Virus record (IMG/VR): IMGVR_UViG_3300000928_000478
Span: 1 to 28,982 of that record
Source of the DNA: a virus
Length of the DNA stretch: 28,982 bases
Direction: 5' to 3' (one strand)
Made by a program: the position numbers and the translations under genes. The notes beneath the pieces were generated by a model, which worked only from the letters and a program-made list of their open reading frames with translations, had not been told where the DNA came from and did not search any database. Positions 13,483 through 21,258 of the stretch are shown here, one piece after another. How positions within the stretch are numbered: the stretch's first letter is position 1; each line of letters opens with the position of its first letter.

Positions 13483-15816
13483 ATGGGTTATCAAACAAAA
13501 TATCGTCTTGATTTTTCAGATGTTGACGGAAATCCGTATCGTCTTGAAATATTAAAAAAGGATTATTTATCGACGGAAGTTTTTCCGCTTATTGGAGGTA
13601 AAGATCCGATAAAAATATCCTGGCAATCGTCAGACGATTATTATAAACCAATAATCGGATCTAAATGCACAATTCAATTATTAGAAACCGAATCAACAAA
13701 TTATGACGAATTTTATAAATTTGACGAAAGAGAATATAAAGTCAATGTTTATTACGGAAAATCAATTGCAACAAGTTTTGAAAATCGCGTTTTTTCAAAC
13801 GATACAACGATTGAATCATTGGGATGCATTGACGACGTTTTAAATTATGACTCTTTTTATAGTTTTTTCGCAAATCGAGTAAATCAAGATCTTGGAGTAA
13901 TGGAGGGCGATTTATGTTGGAAATCACAATTAACGGATTACAAGATTGTTGATTACGATCTTTATTGGACCGGTTTCATGGTCGTTGACAGATACAAGGA
14001 AAAACTCCAGGCCAAACCATACAAAATTCAATTAAATGCATTTGACGGACTCGGAACGCTTAATGATTTTGACGCGCCTTATTACGAAACATTTGATCAA
14101 CAAAATGATCTTGGCGCATTAAACGACATTCAAAGAATTTATAAAATTATTGACGATTTAGATCTTGAAATTCCAATTGCATTTCAACAAGACATTGGAA
14201 CAATTGCTTTATTTGGATTAAGTTATCCGGTACCGGCGCCATTTCCACAACGTTTTCCGTATCATTCAAGCGCTTTTGGTCCGGATGCGGAATTTACCGC
14301 AAAATTCGACAACTATTCGTCAAAAAAGACTTTAGAGGCGTTATTTACTTTAAATAATATGAGAATTTTTCAATCATTTGGGAAATTTTATGTCACACAA
14401 CATTCAAATTTATTTGATATAAGTCTTAAAAATGAAATTAAAGACGAGGTTTCAACGTCAAATCCAACAACAATTCCAACGGAAATTCGAGACAAAATAA
14501 CACTATTAACGCAGCAACAAAACAACGAAAGATTTTTGACCGAAGTTTTTTCCGGGGACAATTATACCGGCGCTTATTTACCAATTTCATTGACAAATGA
14601 TTACGTTTCAATTTCAGCGCCCGAAAGATTAATTCCCGTCTCTAAAAACTTACAAGCGGAATATTTACAACCTTTTGATAAAGTGACAATAAAATGGCAA
14701 AGAGGCGATACAATTTTCCCTTTTTACAATTCCGGATTTGAATACAATAAAGATTTAGCCGGGACAATTATTCCGATTCAATACGAGCAATACAATACAT
14801 TGACAACTTTAATGACGCAAGAAAATCCAAAAGCCGGAAATTGGTGCGTTAGAATTCAACCAGGTTTTGACGTTACGACGGCAACGCCGTTGACAATGTT
14901 TAGGATCCCAAAAATCGGACAATTTACATTTCCGTCCGGAGATTTAAGGCCAAAATCAATTGACGAAGTCGGCGATTATGGTTTTAACATGAGTGTTTAT
15001 AATAAATTTAACACAAACAATTCACAAATCGGCGGAACAATTTTTGCAAATTTTAGGGTTTCAATGTCAATTAACTGGAACGGACCGACAACATACGTCA
15101 CAGATTTTTATTATTGGAATCAAGTTGACAAAAAATGGGTGCAAACGTCGTCATCTCTTACAACATACGTTTTAATGACAAGCGTCAATGAGTATTCAAA
15201 CGTAAAAATTAAATTCAATACACAAGGAATACAACGACGTGACAACCAGGAGGACGCGCAAGGTAATTTGTCAAATGTTGGCACGATTAATTTGACGCCT
15301 TTTTTAATGACTCCAACGTGTAATGATGTTGATTATAATACAACGTTTTATGACAATGTTACTTTAAACGTTCCGGAACGAGTAAATCCGCCGGACATTG
15401 AAAAAACTTATATCACAAAAATAAATTCGCCAGGAGTTAAAACAACCAAAAAAGAGTTTAAGATTGATTTTGGGGTTTCATTATATCCAAAATACAGATC
15501 AAGAGACAATAACATTGGTACCGGGTTTTTTCCAATTGGCGATTTGTGGAAAGATCCGATACTTTTAAAATCGCAAATTATTGCAAACGATTACAGAGAA
15601 TTTGTCACACGTTACGACGGCAATTTTAAAAACAAAAACAAAAAACCAATTGGATTTCACAATAAAGTTTGGATTGATTACGGCAATTTATTGCAAGAAA
15701 AACAATCGTCAATAATTGACGGAATGACTTTTAATGTGAAACAAAATAATTATAAAATAAAAGCACACGTCCCAAATGACGACGACGACGTTGCAGTTAC
15801 AACAGATATTCAATAA
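13483..15816 (+). CDS. Tail tip / baseplate protein
   Basis: 777 residues from the ATG at 13483, 10 bases after the tape measure stop; the longer frame to 13429 overlaps that gene and is less likely. The first 200 residues are Dit-like in layout: YRLDFSDVDGNPYRLEIL, then PIKISWQSSDDYYKPIIGS, YDLYWTGFMVVDRYKEK and PYKIQLNAFDGLGTL. Similar openings are common in Bacteroidota phage tail proteins. The rest is a long beta-rich part with no catalytic motif I can name. Position after the tape measure suggests that it joins the tail tip or baseplate hub. It is the last structural gene before a terminator; no separate Tal or fibre gene follows, as the probable fibre is at 8009. Confidence 0.72.
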   Translation: MGYQTKYRLDFSDVDGNPYRLEILKKDYLSTEVFPLIGGKDPIKISWQSSDDYYKPIIGSKCTIQLLETESTNYDEFYKFDEREYKVNVYYGKSIATSFENRVFSNDTTIESLGCIDDVLNYDSFYSFFANRVNQDLGVMEGDLCWKSQLTDYKIVDYDLYWTGFMVVDRYKEKLQAKPYKIQLNAFDGLGTLNDFDAPYYETFDQQNDLGALNDIQRIYKIIDDLDLEIPIAFQQDIGTIALFGLSYPVPAPFPQRFPYHSSAFGPDAEFTAKFDNYSSKKTLEALFTLNNMRIFQSFGKFYVTQHSNLFDISLKNEIKDEVSTSNPTTIPTEIRDKITLLTQQQNNERFLTEVFSGDNYTGAYLPISLTNDYVSISAPERLIPVSKNLQAEYLQPFDKVTIKWQRGDTIFPFYNSGFEYNKDLAGTIIPIQYEQYNTLTTLMTQENPKAGNWCVRIQPGFDVTTATPLTMFRIPKIGQFTFPSGDLRPKSIDEVGDYGFNMSVYNKFNTNNSQIGGTIFANFRVSMSINWNGPTTYVTDFYYWNQVDKKWVQTSSSLTTYVLMTSVNEYSNVKIKFNTQGIQRRDNQEDAQGNLSNVGTINLTPFLMTPTCNDVDYNTTFYDNVTLNVPERVNPPDIEKTYITKINSPGVKTTKKEFKIDFGVSLYPKYRSRDNNIGTGFFPIGDLWKDPILLKSQIIANDYREFVTRYDGNFKNKNKKPIGFHNKVWIDYGNLLQEKQSSIIDGMTFNVKQNNYKIKAHVPNDDDDVAVTTDIQ

Positions 15817-15849
15817 TAAATAAATACTAACTTTTTTGTTTTGTTTGCC

Positions 15850-15895
15850 GACGCCAATTTGGAGATTCTTTTTTTCCTTTTTGGCGTCTTTTTTT
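15850..15895 (+). terminator. Terminator separating late and early regions
   Basis: GACGCCAA (15850-15857) pairs with TTGGCGTC (15881-15888), 8 bp perfect around a 23-base loop, followed by seven T. Confidence 0.85.
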
Positions 15896-15926
15896 AAAAT
15901 ATTTTTTTTTATTGCAAATTATTTTT

Positions 15927-15934
15927 TATTTTTG
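15927..15934 (+). promoter_or_regulatory. Probable early promoter, -7 box
   Basis: TATTTTTG matches TAnnTTTG, 24 bases before the first early gene. The region upstream is T-rich with no clear -33 TTTG. Confidence 0.6.
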
Positions 15935-15958
15935 CATTAAATCAAAATATTTAAAGAC

Positions 15959-16249
15959 ATGTTTGAAAATCTATTCGTCGCACAAATGAAGCGATTAAAA
16001 TTAAAGCGTTATGATGTTTGTAAATTGCTAAAATGCACAATGCCAACATTAAAATCAAGACTCCAAAATCCAACAACATTCACAATTGGCGAGGCCATTA
16101 TTTTGGCCGAAAACGGGTTTTATTTAAACGCGATCATGGACTCAATTTTTGAAGTCTATGAAGTGGAATTTCCGCAATTATTAAAAGGAATTTCAAAGGA
16201 AAAGAGTAAATTTTTTATTAATTCAAAACAAGAAAATGAAAACAATTAA
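15959..16249 (+). CDS. Small HTH-like DNA-binding protein
   Basis: 96 residues. The segment LKRYDVCKLLKCTMPTLKSR, followed by LQNPTTFTIGEAIILAENGF, has the helix-turn-helix layout of Cro/CI-type regulators: helix, turn at KC, recognition helix MPTLKSRL, then the support helix. The C-terminal third is acidic, then Lys-rich. As the first gene behind the early promoter and the late terminator, it may be the early regulator or an autorepressor. No lysogeny genes accompany it, so a prophage repressor role is unlikely. The end overlaps the next gene by 14 bases. Confidence 0.65.
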   Translation: MFENLFVAQMKRLKLKRYDVCKLLKCTMPTLKSRLQNPTTFTIGEAIILAENGFYLNAIMDSIFEVYEVEFPQLLKGISKEKSKFFINSKQENENN

Positions 16250-16736
16250 CATCAAAGGGAATGATTATATTCCCGTAAATCAAAGATTGATTTATTTCAG
16301 ATCAACGGCCATTTATAAAAATTGGCAGATCAAAGAAAACATTGTTTCGATCAATGAATCGGAGGCAATTTTTAAAGTTACAATTTTAAACGAAAATTCA
16401 ATTGAAATTGTTTCAGCGCATTCGCAAGAATATCGAGATTCAAGTTATATCAATAAAACATCATTTGTTGAAAATGGTTTTACATCGGCACTTGGTCGCG
16501 CATTGGGTTATCTTGGAATCGGAATTGACACATCAATTGCATCAAAAGAGGAAATTGACAACGCTAAAAACAACCAGGATCAAAATATTGAATCAAAGGA
16601 TTCGCGACCATGGTTGACCGAAACTCAACTTGTTGCAACATTAAAGGGACAAAAAAGTCAAGCGGAAAATGTTCTTGCCGCTTACAAAATGAAAAAAGAA
16701 TTTAGAACAAAAATAAAAACAAAGTTTAATTTATAA
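16236..16736 (+). CDS. Putative ssDNA annealing / recombination protein
   Basis: 166 residues. It begins with NDYIPVNQRLIYFRSTAIY, and the central signature is YINKTSFVENGFTSALGRA followed by LGYLGIGIDTSIASKEEI. Phage proteins with 'N-TS-VEN-ETSAxGRALG-LGIGI' occur beside SSB and RecE/lambda-type exonucleases and are taken as Erf/Rad52-like annealing or ssDNA-binding proteins. Here one Glu/Thr of the usual ETSA is replaced (GFTSA). The neighbours, an SSB-like protein and a RecE-like nuclease, fit a recombination module. The family pattern is clear but biochemical activity is inferred. Confidence 0.6.
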   Translation: MKTINIKGNDYIPVNQRLIYFRSTAIYKNWQIKENIVSINESEAIFKVTILNENSIEIVSAHSQEYRDSSYINKTSFVENGFTSALGRALGYLGIGIDTSIASKEEIDNAKNNQDQNIESKDSRPWLTETQLVATLKGQKSQAENVLAAYKMKKEFRTKIKTKFNL

Positions 16737-16746
16737 AAACAAAATC

Positions 16747-17046
16747 ATGAGCAAAAAAACAATTTACGTTGACGGAATAAGATTTTTCCCAAAAGGCGAA
16801 ACATCAAACGAAAACATTTTGGCAAATGGAGTAATTACTCCGAACAAATTAATTGAATGTTTAAAAAGAGACGATGTTGTTGACGCAAAAAGCGAATACA
16901 ACGGAGACGTTCAGTTTAAATTCACTCTTTGGAGTAATGACGACGGAGGCGTTTCAATGAGTTTTAACACCTACAAACCGAAAGAAGTGTTGGAGGAAAA
17001 AACAAGTATTTCGCCAAAAAACAACGATGACGATTTACCTTTTTAA
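16747..17046 (+). CDS. SSB-like single-stranded DNA-binding protein
   Basis: 99 residues, small and likely one OB-like beta barrel (KTIYVDGIRFFPKGE, DVQFKFTLWSNDDGGVSMSF). The C terminus is an acidic tail ending DDDLPF, equivalent to the DDIPF tip by which bacterial SSB recruits partner proteins. The body is shorter than cellular SSB (about 110-residue core plus linker), so it is a divergent phage form. It lies between the putative annealing protein and the exonuclease, and a strong terminator follows 20 bases later. The call rests on the tail and on context. Confidence 0.7.
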   Translation: MSKKTIYVDGIRFFPKGETSNENILANGVITPNKLIECLKRDDVVDAKSEYNGDVQFKFTLWSNDDGGVSMSFNTYKPKEVLEEKTSISPKNNDDDLPF

Positions 17047-17066
17047 TTAAAAATCAATGATCAATC

Positions 17067-17102
17067 AAGGCGGTTTCAATTTATTTTGGAATCGCTTTTT
17101 TT
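17067..17102 (+). terminator. Terminator after the SSB-like gene
   Basis: AAGGCGGTTTCAA (17067-17079) pairs with TTGGAATCGCTTT (17086-17098), 13 bp with three G-T wobbles and a 6-base loop, ending in a T-run. Confidence 0.85.
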
Positions 17103-17174
17103 AAAGTTTTTTTGCAAATCGAAATAATTTCTTTAAATTAGTGTTTTTATTATTAACATTTAAACATTTAAAGC

Positions 17175-17363
17175 ATGTCACATTTAAACAATCAAGCATC
17201 CGGATTTTTGTATTTAAGGACCAAAGCAATGGAAACAGAAATTGAACGATTAAAGAAAAAAATTCAAAAGCAAAGTTTTAAAAAAAACAAACTTGAATTA
17301 AAGATCAGAAAACAAAAACAAGTAATTGACGAACAAGTTGATTACATTTTAAATCAAAATTAA
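17175..17363 (+). CDS. 62-residue coiled-coil protein
   Basis: Unrecognised. After about 17 residues, the rest is one continuous Lys/Glu/Gln-rich helix (ETEIERLKKKIQKQSFKKNK and onward) with heptad-like hydrophobics, very likely a coiled coil. It is strongly basic. The gene begins 76 bases after a terminator, with no perfect -7 box, and stands 10 bases before the exonuclease, so it may be the leader gene of that unit. A role as a partner of the exonuclease or a DNA-binding helix is only a guess. Confidence 0.6.
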   Translation: MSHLNNQASGFLYLRTKAMETEIERLKKKIQKQSFKKNKLELKIRKQKQVIDEQVDYILNQN

Positions 17364-17373
17364 AAATCAAAAC

Positions 17374-18129
17374 ATGAAAACAAAATTTGACACAAATGAA
17401 ATTTATCATTCGTCGCCAGGAATAAGCGCGTCCGGATTAAAATCAATTTACAAAAAATCGGTTTATCATTTTTTAAATCAAAAACCTTTTGAATCGCCGT
17501 CAATGGCATTTGGAACGGCCGTTCATGGTGCAATGTTGGAATCCGAAAAATATTATAATGATTTCCACGTCATGCCAAAAATTGATCGCAGAACAAAAGC
17601 CGGAAAAGAACAATTTGAAATTGAACAAAAAAAAGCCGAGGGAAAACAATTGGTATCTTTTGACGATCATTCAAGGATTACAAAAATTCTTGACAATTTC
17701 AGAAACCACGAATTAGCAAAAAAATATTGTCAAGGCGAAATTGAATTATCACATTATAAAAAATTTGAAAATATTGACGTTAGAATAAGACCGGACGTTT
17801 TGAATAGAGTTGGCGATTATATTTCAGACGTCAAAACATGTCAAGACAATTCGCCAATTGCATTCAAAAGAGATATTTATAAATATTCCTATCATTTACA
17901 AGCGGCGTTTTACATGGATCAACTCGGGATCAACAATTTTAAATTTATCGCCGTTGAATCAAATTATCCTTATTCAATTGAGGTTTACACATTAAGCGAT
18001 GAATTTTTGGATCAAGGCCGTCGCGCATGGAAAAAAGCGTTTGCAGATTATAAATTGTATAAAGAAAACGGAATTGTTTCCGGTTATAATTGGAACGATT
18101 TTGGCGATGACGGAAGTTTAATATTATAA
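17374..18129 (+). CDS. RecE-like PD-(D/E)XK exonuclease
   Basis: 251 residues, resembling the nuclease domain of exonuclease VIII and phage exonucleases of the DUF3799 group, which resect dsDNA ends for annealing recombination. The N terminus has YHSSPGISASGLKSI and the core includes His51 in FGTAVHGAMLE, then Asp141 in RPDVLN, the Asp152-x-Lys154 of DYISDVKT, and the YHLQAAFY helix (residues 173-180). This is the complete catalytic layout. Together with the annealing protein (16236) and SSB-like protein (16747) it forms a RecET/Red-type set. Confidence in the family is high. Confidence 0.87.
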   Translation: MKTKFDTNEIYHSSPGISASGLKSIYKKSVYHFLNQKPFESPSMAFGTAVHGAMLESEKYYNDFHVMPKIDRRTKAGKEQFEIEQKKAEGKQLVSFDDHSRITKILDNFRNHELAKKYCQGEIELSHYKKFENIDVRIRPDVLNRVGDYISDVKTCQDNSPIAFKRDIYKYSYHLQAAFYMDQLGINNFKFIAVESNYPYSIEVYTLSDEFLDQGRRAWKKAFADYKLYKENGIVSGYNWNDFGDDGSLIL

Positions 18130-18141
18130 AAATTTAATAAA

Positions 18142-18615
18142 ATGAAAAAAATTATTTATTGGTTTAAAAACCTTTTTAAAAAACAATCAAAACAAGTGGA
18201 AAAAATTGTAATTATTAAAGAATATGACGATCCGTTTCAAGAGTTAAACGAATTGATCGTTAAAGTTGACAAACATTTTAATTGTGACATCAGTCAAAAC
18301 ACACGTCAAAGGGAAATCGTAATGGCACGAGGCGCGTTTTTTTGGTTGGCAAGAAATACAACTTTTTATTCTTTGGCAAAAATTGGAAAATCAGTCAAAA
18401 GAGATCATTCGTCGGTCGTTTATGCTTTGAAACATTTTCAATCCTGGATTGATCAAGATGTTGTTTTTAAATCGAATTTTGAATCTTTGAAAAAAAATAT
18501 TTTAAGCGGATTTGAGGAAAAATTTATGACAAATGACGAATTATTATATCAATATAATTCTTTAAAGATTGAAAACGATATATTAAAAAAAGAATTAATC
18601 AAGTTGAAAAAATGA
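18142..18615 (+). CDS. Orphan DnaA domain IV (DNA-binding) protein
   Basis: 157 residues. A short basic hydrophobic start (KKIIYWFKNLFKK) is followed by a region matching DnaA domain IV: TRQREIVMARGAFFWLARN, then YSLAKIGKSVKRDHSSVVYALKHF. The basic loop plus 'RDHSSVVYA' corresponds to the DnaA signature RDHTTV-HA, which contacts DnaA boxes. No ATPase (AAA+) domain is present. The C terminus is a helical coiled coil (YNSLKIENDILKKELIKL). It may bind the phage origin or host DnaA boxes and recruit or block initiation. It lies between recombination and replication genes and overlaps the next ORF by ATGA. Confidence 0.8.
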   Translation: MKKIIYWFKNLFKKQSKQVEKIVIIKEYDDPFQELNELIVKVDKHFNCDISQNTRQREIVMARGAFFWLARNTTFYSLAKIGKSVKRDHSSVVYALKHFQSWIDQDVVFKSNFESLKKNILSGFEEKFMTNDELLYQYNSLKIENDILKKELIKLKK

Positions 18616-18740
18616 GCAAATATTTGAATTACTTAAATGATAATTATTTTAGGGAAATAAATTTTATATTAATAAAAAGCAAAATGAATGAAAAAACCAT
18701 AATTGCAAAAAAACGAAAAAATGAAAATAAAAAAAGATAA
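18612..18740 (+). CDS. 42-residue basic microprotein (tentative)
   Basis: Begins with ATGA overlapping the DnaA-like stop and reads MSKYLNYLNDNYFREINFIL followed by a strongly basic Lys/Arg-rich tail. It overlaps the next gene by 20 bases in another frame. The coupling makes translation plausible, but composition (A-rich DNA gives Lys and Asn by chance) makes it uncertain. Without it, 105 bases here would be non-coding. Function unknown. Confidence 0.4.
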   Translation: MSKYLNYLNDNYFREINFILIKSKMNEKTIIAKKRKNENKKR

Positions 18741-18951
18741 TAGAGTTCCGGATTATTATATTGGAACAAACAAAAAAAGAAATTATCAAGCGCGTTTTGT
18801 TGTTAGCGATTTTGATTGTACTTACAATGTAGGTACGGCCGTCACTTATTTATTAAGGAGTCCGCGAAAACATGAAAAACCAATTGACGACATTAAAAAA
18901 GCAATTGCGCATTTAGAGTTTGAAATCGAAAAATTAAATGAAAAAAATTAA
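18721..18951 (+). CDS. DUF3310-like protein
   Basis: 76 residues from the ATG at 18721; the TTG at 18703 in the same frame is less likely. The core FDCTYNVGTAVTYLLRSPRK followed by HEKPIDDIKKAIAHLEFEIE matches the pattern of phage DUF3310/SaV-like proteins, in which 'F-x-GNAVKYLLRxxxK--PxxDLxKAxxYL' is conserved. These are small helical proteins of unknown or nucleotide-related function, common in phage replication regions. The neighbours fit that context. Confidence 0.7.
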   Translation: MKIKKDNRVPDYYIGTNKKRNYQARFVVSDFDCTYNVGTAVTYLLRSPRKHEKPIDDIKKAIAHLEFEIEKLNEKN

Positions 18952-18953
18952 AA

Positions 18954-19100
18954 ATGTTTGACGGATTAGAGATCACAATTAAAAAAGTTAAAAAAGATCA
19001 TTATATTTTAGTAATAATTAAAGGCGATCAAAAGTTTTCCGAAGTTTTGGAAAAATCACAAATTCGATATTTGATCGGAAAATTAGACAACGAAATTTAA
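18954..19100 (+). CDS. 48-residue small protein, unknown
   Basis: ATG two bases after the previous stop; the stop is one base before the next ATG. This tight packing supports a real gene. The product looks like a small beta-beta-alpha domain: LEITIKKVKKDHYILVIIKG, then a helix with EVLEKSQIRYLIGKL. I recognise no family and no catalytic motif. Confidence 0.6.
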   Translation: MFDGLEITIKKVKKDHYILVIIKGDQKFSEVLEKSQIRYLIGKLDNEI

Positions 19101-19101
19101 A

Positions 19102-19473
19102 ATGAAAAAAAATCCATTTGATAAATATTTAAAAGGCGAGGATCTTTTACAAAGGGCCGTCATGAATTATATTGAGTTACAATATCCGGGTACTATTTAC
19201 ACTCATCCAATGAACGAGGGCAAGAGATCCAAATTTGAACAATACAAAATGAAATATCTTGGCGCAAAACCTGGAATTCCGGATCTTTTAATATTTACAC
19301 CGAATGGAATTTTTAATGGTTTAGCGATTGAATTAAAGTATAAGTACAACAAACCGACAGAGAATCAAAAAAAGTGGCTTAAATGGCTTGAAAAGTGCAA
19401 TTGGAGCGTCCATTGTCATAATGATTTTGACGATTGCGTCGAAACGATTAATAAATACTTTAACAAAGAATAA
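19102..19473 (+). CDS. VRR-NUC domain nuclease
   Basis: 123 residues, a complete minimal VRR-NUC protein (PD-(D/E)XK superfamily). Visible motifs: EDLLQRAVMNYIELQYPG with Gln17, then KPGIPDLLIF (Asp61), LAIELKYKYNKPTENQKKW (Glu77, Lys79, and the trailing Glu87 and Gln89). Stand-alone phage versions are proposed structure-specific nucleases, possibly Holliday-junction resolvases. It sits between replication-associated small genes and the replication initiator region, so a role in resolving branched replication or recombination DNA is likely. Confidence 0.9.
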   Translation: MKKNPFDKYLKGEDLLQRAVMNYIELQYPGTIYTHPMNEGKRSKFEQYKMKYLGAKPGIPDLLIFTPNGIFNGLAIELKYKYNKPTENQKKWLKWLEKCNWSVHCHNDFDDCVETINKYFNKE

Positions 19474-19478
19474 AAAAA

Positions 19479-19721
19479 ATGAAATATAATTCAATATATT
19501 TTGACGAAATTAATCAAAAGGTCCGTTGGACTAAAGATCTTAAAAAAACAAAAAATAAATATAATTATATCGGCGAAGCAACGCGAGTTGAATTTGATCT
19601 TTTAATTGAATTACTTTGGTATAAATACGAGGACGAAAATATTCCTTTATTAGAATTCAAGTCGGTTTTTGACGAATTAAGAATTTTTTGCGACAAAATA
19701 AAAAACAATTACAATATTTAA
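19479..19721 (+). CDS. 80-residue hypothetical protein
   Basis: Unrecognised acidic-to-neutral small protein. It opens SIYFDEINQKVRWTKDLKK, then has helices EFDLLIELLWYKYEDEN and FKSVFDELRIFCDKIKNN. No membrane segment, signal peptide or catalytic motif is seen. It starts five bases after the VRR-NUC gene and is the last gene before the promoter at 19724, so it is probably cotranscribed with the nuclease. Confidence 0.7.
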   Translation: MKYNSIYFDEINQKVRWTKDLKKTKNKYNYIGEATRVEFDLLIELLWYKYEDENIPLLEFKSVFDELRIFCDKIKNNYNI

Positions 19722-19723
19722 TT

Positions 19724-19731
19724 TATTTTTG
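19724..19731 (+). promoter_or_regulatory. Bacteroidota -7 box before the replication leader RNA
   Basis: TATTTTTG matches TAnnTTTG, directly after the 80-residue gene and just before a GC-rich hairpin. Confidence 0.6.
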
Positions 19732-19737
19732 ATCATT

Positions 19738-19816
19738 GCGTCGCGGCAATAAATAAGATTAAAAATTCTCCATTAATGAAGCGACCGCGACCGCCAAATT
19801 TTTGGGGTTTTTTTTT
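19738..19816 (+). ncRNA. Candidate short structured RNA or attenuator before the replication genes
   Basis: About 80 bases start just after a -7 box. GTCGCGG (19740-19746) pairs perfectly with CCGCGAC (19785-19791), enclosing an A/T-rich loop of 38 bases. Just downstream, CCAA (19794-19797) pairs with TTGG (19802-19805), then GG and nine T, as a weak terminator. It may be a free small RNA, or a leader whose terminator limits transcription into the replication genes at 19834. No riboswitch class is recognised. Confidence 0.45.
19794..19816 (+). terminator. Weak terminator or attenuator
   Basis: Four-pair CCAA/TTGG hairpin with nine T (19808-19816), just after the 7-bp GC-rich stem ending at 19791. 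The two may stack. It lies 18 bases upstream of the replication protein ATG. Confidence 0.5.
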
Positions 19817-19833
19817 CAACAAAACAAAACAAA

Positions 19834-20739
19834 ATGAAAGTCAATAAAATTTATAAACCAAAAAAGTTTTCGAGATTTACAATAATTCCGAATTCAATAT
19901 TTAGAAACAAAGGAATTTCAGCAGCCGCAACCGGACTTTATTGTTGGCTTTTTTCACATACCGACGACGCGGAAATTTGTATCAAATTCATTTGCGGCCA
20001 TTTTAAGGAGGGAAAAGACGCAATTAATAAAAGGATCAAGGAATTGTCAGATCTTGGATATTTGGATCGCCAGGAGGTCCGAAACAAGGGAAAATTTGCC
20101 GGTTACAATTATTATTTAAGCACAAAACCAAGTTTAACCGCAACCGGAAAAACCGCAGCCGCAAAAACCGCGACGGAAAAACCGGCGCCGGTAAATCCGC
20201 AACAAAGTAATACTATTAATAAAGAAATAATAAAAGAAGTAAAAGACAATAAAACAAAATCGCCAATTTATAATGATAATTTAAAAAAGGCGTTTCCGTT
20301 TTTTGTCGATTTATTTCCAAAACAATATCAACCAAAAACAAAAAATCAAATTAACAAATGGATTGATTGTCTTGATAAAATTGAAAGACTTGATAAATAT
20401 AATTTAAAGGATGTTTATATTGTTTCAAAGAATTTAAGAAATGATCAGTTTTGGCAAAAGAATTTTTTATCAATTTTAAAATTTAGGAATATAGATAAAA
20501 ACGGGATTAAATACATTGATCGTTTTATGCTTGATCATAAATCAAAACAAAAACCGATTGCATTTGAAAAGATTAAAAACTTGGTTGATTTTTTTGTTTA
20601 TAGAAGTCCAACAACGGGCGAAAAAGAAATCGGAGCAAATACAAAATCCGGAAAAATTCATGAGTTTAATATTAAACAAACATTGCAATCAAATGAATTT
20701 GACGAATTAAAAAATTGGATCTTAAATGGAAATAAATAA
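19834..20739 (+). CDS. Replication protein with winged-helix domain
   Basis: 301 residues. The first 95 form a winged helix-turn-helix of the kind in phage and plasmid replication initiators: SRFTIIPNSIFRNKGISAAA, GLYCWLFSHTDD, then helices ending AINKRIKELSDLGYLDRQEV and a wing. A Thr/Ala/Pro-rich linker (residues about 97-130) leads to a helical C-terminal region containing FPFFVDLFPKQYQPKTKNQI and FWQKNFLSILKFRN, as in DnaD-like or helicase-loader proteins. It lies directly upstream of a nuclease and the primase-helicase. The start is preceded by CAAAACAAAACAAA. Origin recognition is inferred. Confidence 0.8.
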   Translation: MKVNKIYKPKKFSRFTIIPNSIFRNKGISAAATGLYCWLFSHTDDAEICIKFICGHFKEGKDAINKRIKELSDLGYLDRQEVRNKGKFAGYNYYLSTKPSLTATGKTAAAKTATEKPAPVNPQQSNTINKEIIKEVKDNKTKSPIYNDNLKKAFPFFVDLFPKQYQPKTKNQINKWIDCLDKIERLDKYNLKDVYIVSKNLRNDQFWQKNFLSILKFRNIDKNGIKYIDRFMLDHKSKQKPIAFEKIKNLVDFFVYRSPTTGEKEIGANTKSGKIHEFNIKQTLQSNEFDELKNWILNGNK

Positions 20740-21235
20740 AAATTATTATTTAAACAAAACGGAACAAGAAATTGTCAAGATCATTTCACAAATGAGACAA
20801 GATAACAAAGTCAAAACCGGTTGGAATGGTCATGGTTGTTTGACTGAAAATGGCTTTAAAAGAAATTTGATCGGTTTTGGCGCCGAATTCATATTCGCCA
20901 GGGAGCAAAATTTATTTCTTGATATTGAAATCAAAAATACATCAAAGAAAAAAAAGACCGACAATTTCGATTGTAATTTTAAAGGAATGTCCGTTGACGT
21001 AAAAGCAGCAACAAGGGATCGTCAATTAATGATCCAAAAAACAAACGTTTCAAGCGTTGATTGTTTTGCTTTTTTCATTTGTGAAAAGTTTCCAAAATAC
21101 AAATTTAAAGGATATGCAACCAATTACATGATCTTTAAAGAATCAAATATTAAAAAAACAAAGGTTTTGTCATATTGCATCGATCAAAATAATTTATTAA
21201 ATGACGAACAATTGATTTTCTTAAAAAATATTTAA
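20726..21235 (+). CDS. PD-(D/E)XK nuclease-like protein
   Basis: 169 residues. The sequence shows a helix with Glu54 in GFGAEFIFAREQNLFLD, an Asp82 in DNFDCNF, and Asp91-x-Lys93 in MSVDVKAA, the E...D...DxK order of the restriction-nuclease fold. A basic loop (NTSKKKKTDN) lies between. It overlaps the replication protein by 14 bases and precedes the primase-helicase, so it probably works during replication, for example on branched DNA. It resembles the 119-residue protein at 4522 only in layout. Confidence 0.7.
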   Translation: MEINKNYYLNKTEQEIVKIISQMRQDNKVKTGWNGHGCLTENGFKRNLIGFGAEFIFAREQNLFLDIEIKNTSKKKKTDNFDCNFKGMSVDVKAATRDRQLMIQKTNVSSVDCFAFFICEKFPKYKFKGYATNYMIFKESNIKKTKVLSYCIDQNNLLNDEQLIFLKNI

Positions 21236-21258
21236 AAAATTTTTTTACATTTACGAAT

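Noticed and set aside
15959-16249. Prophage repressor (lysogeny control)
   Set aside because: Only an HTH-like segment is visible. There is no integrase, divergent Cro/CI pair or attachment site, so lysogeny is not supported.
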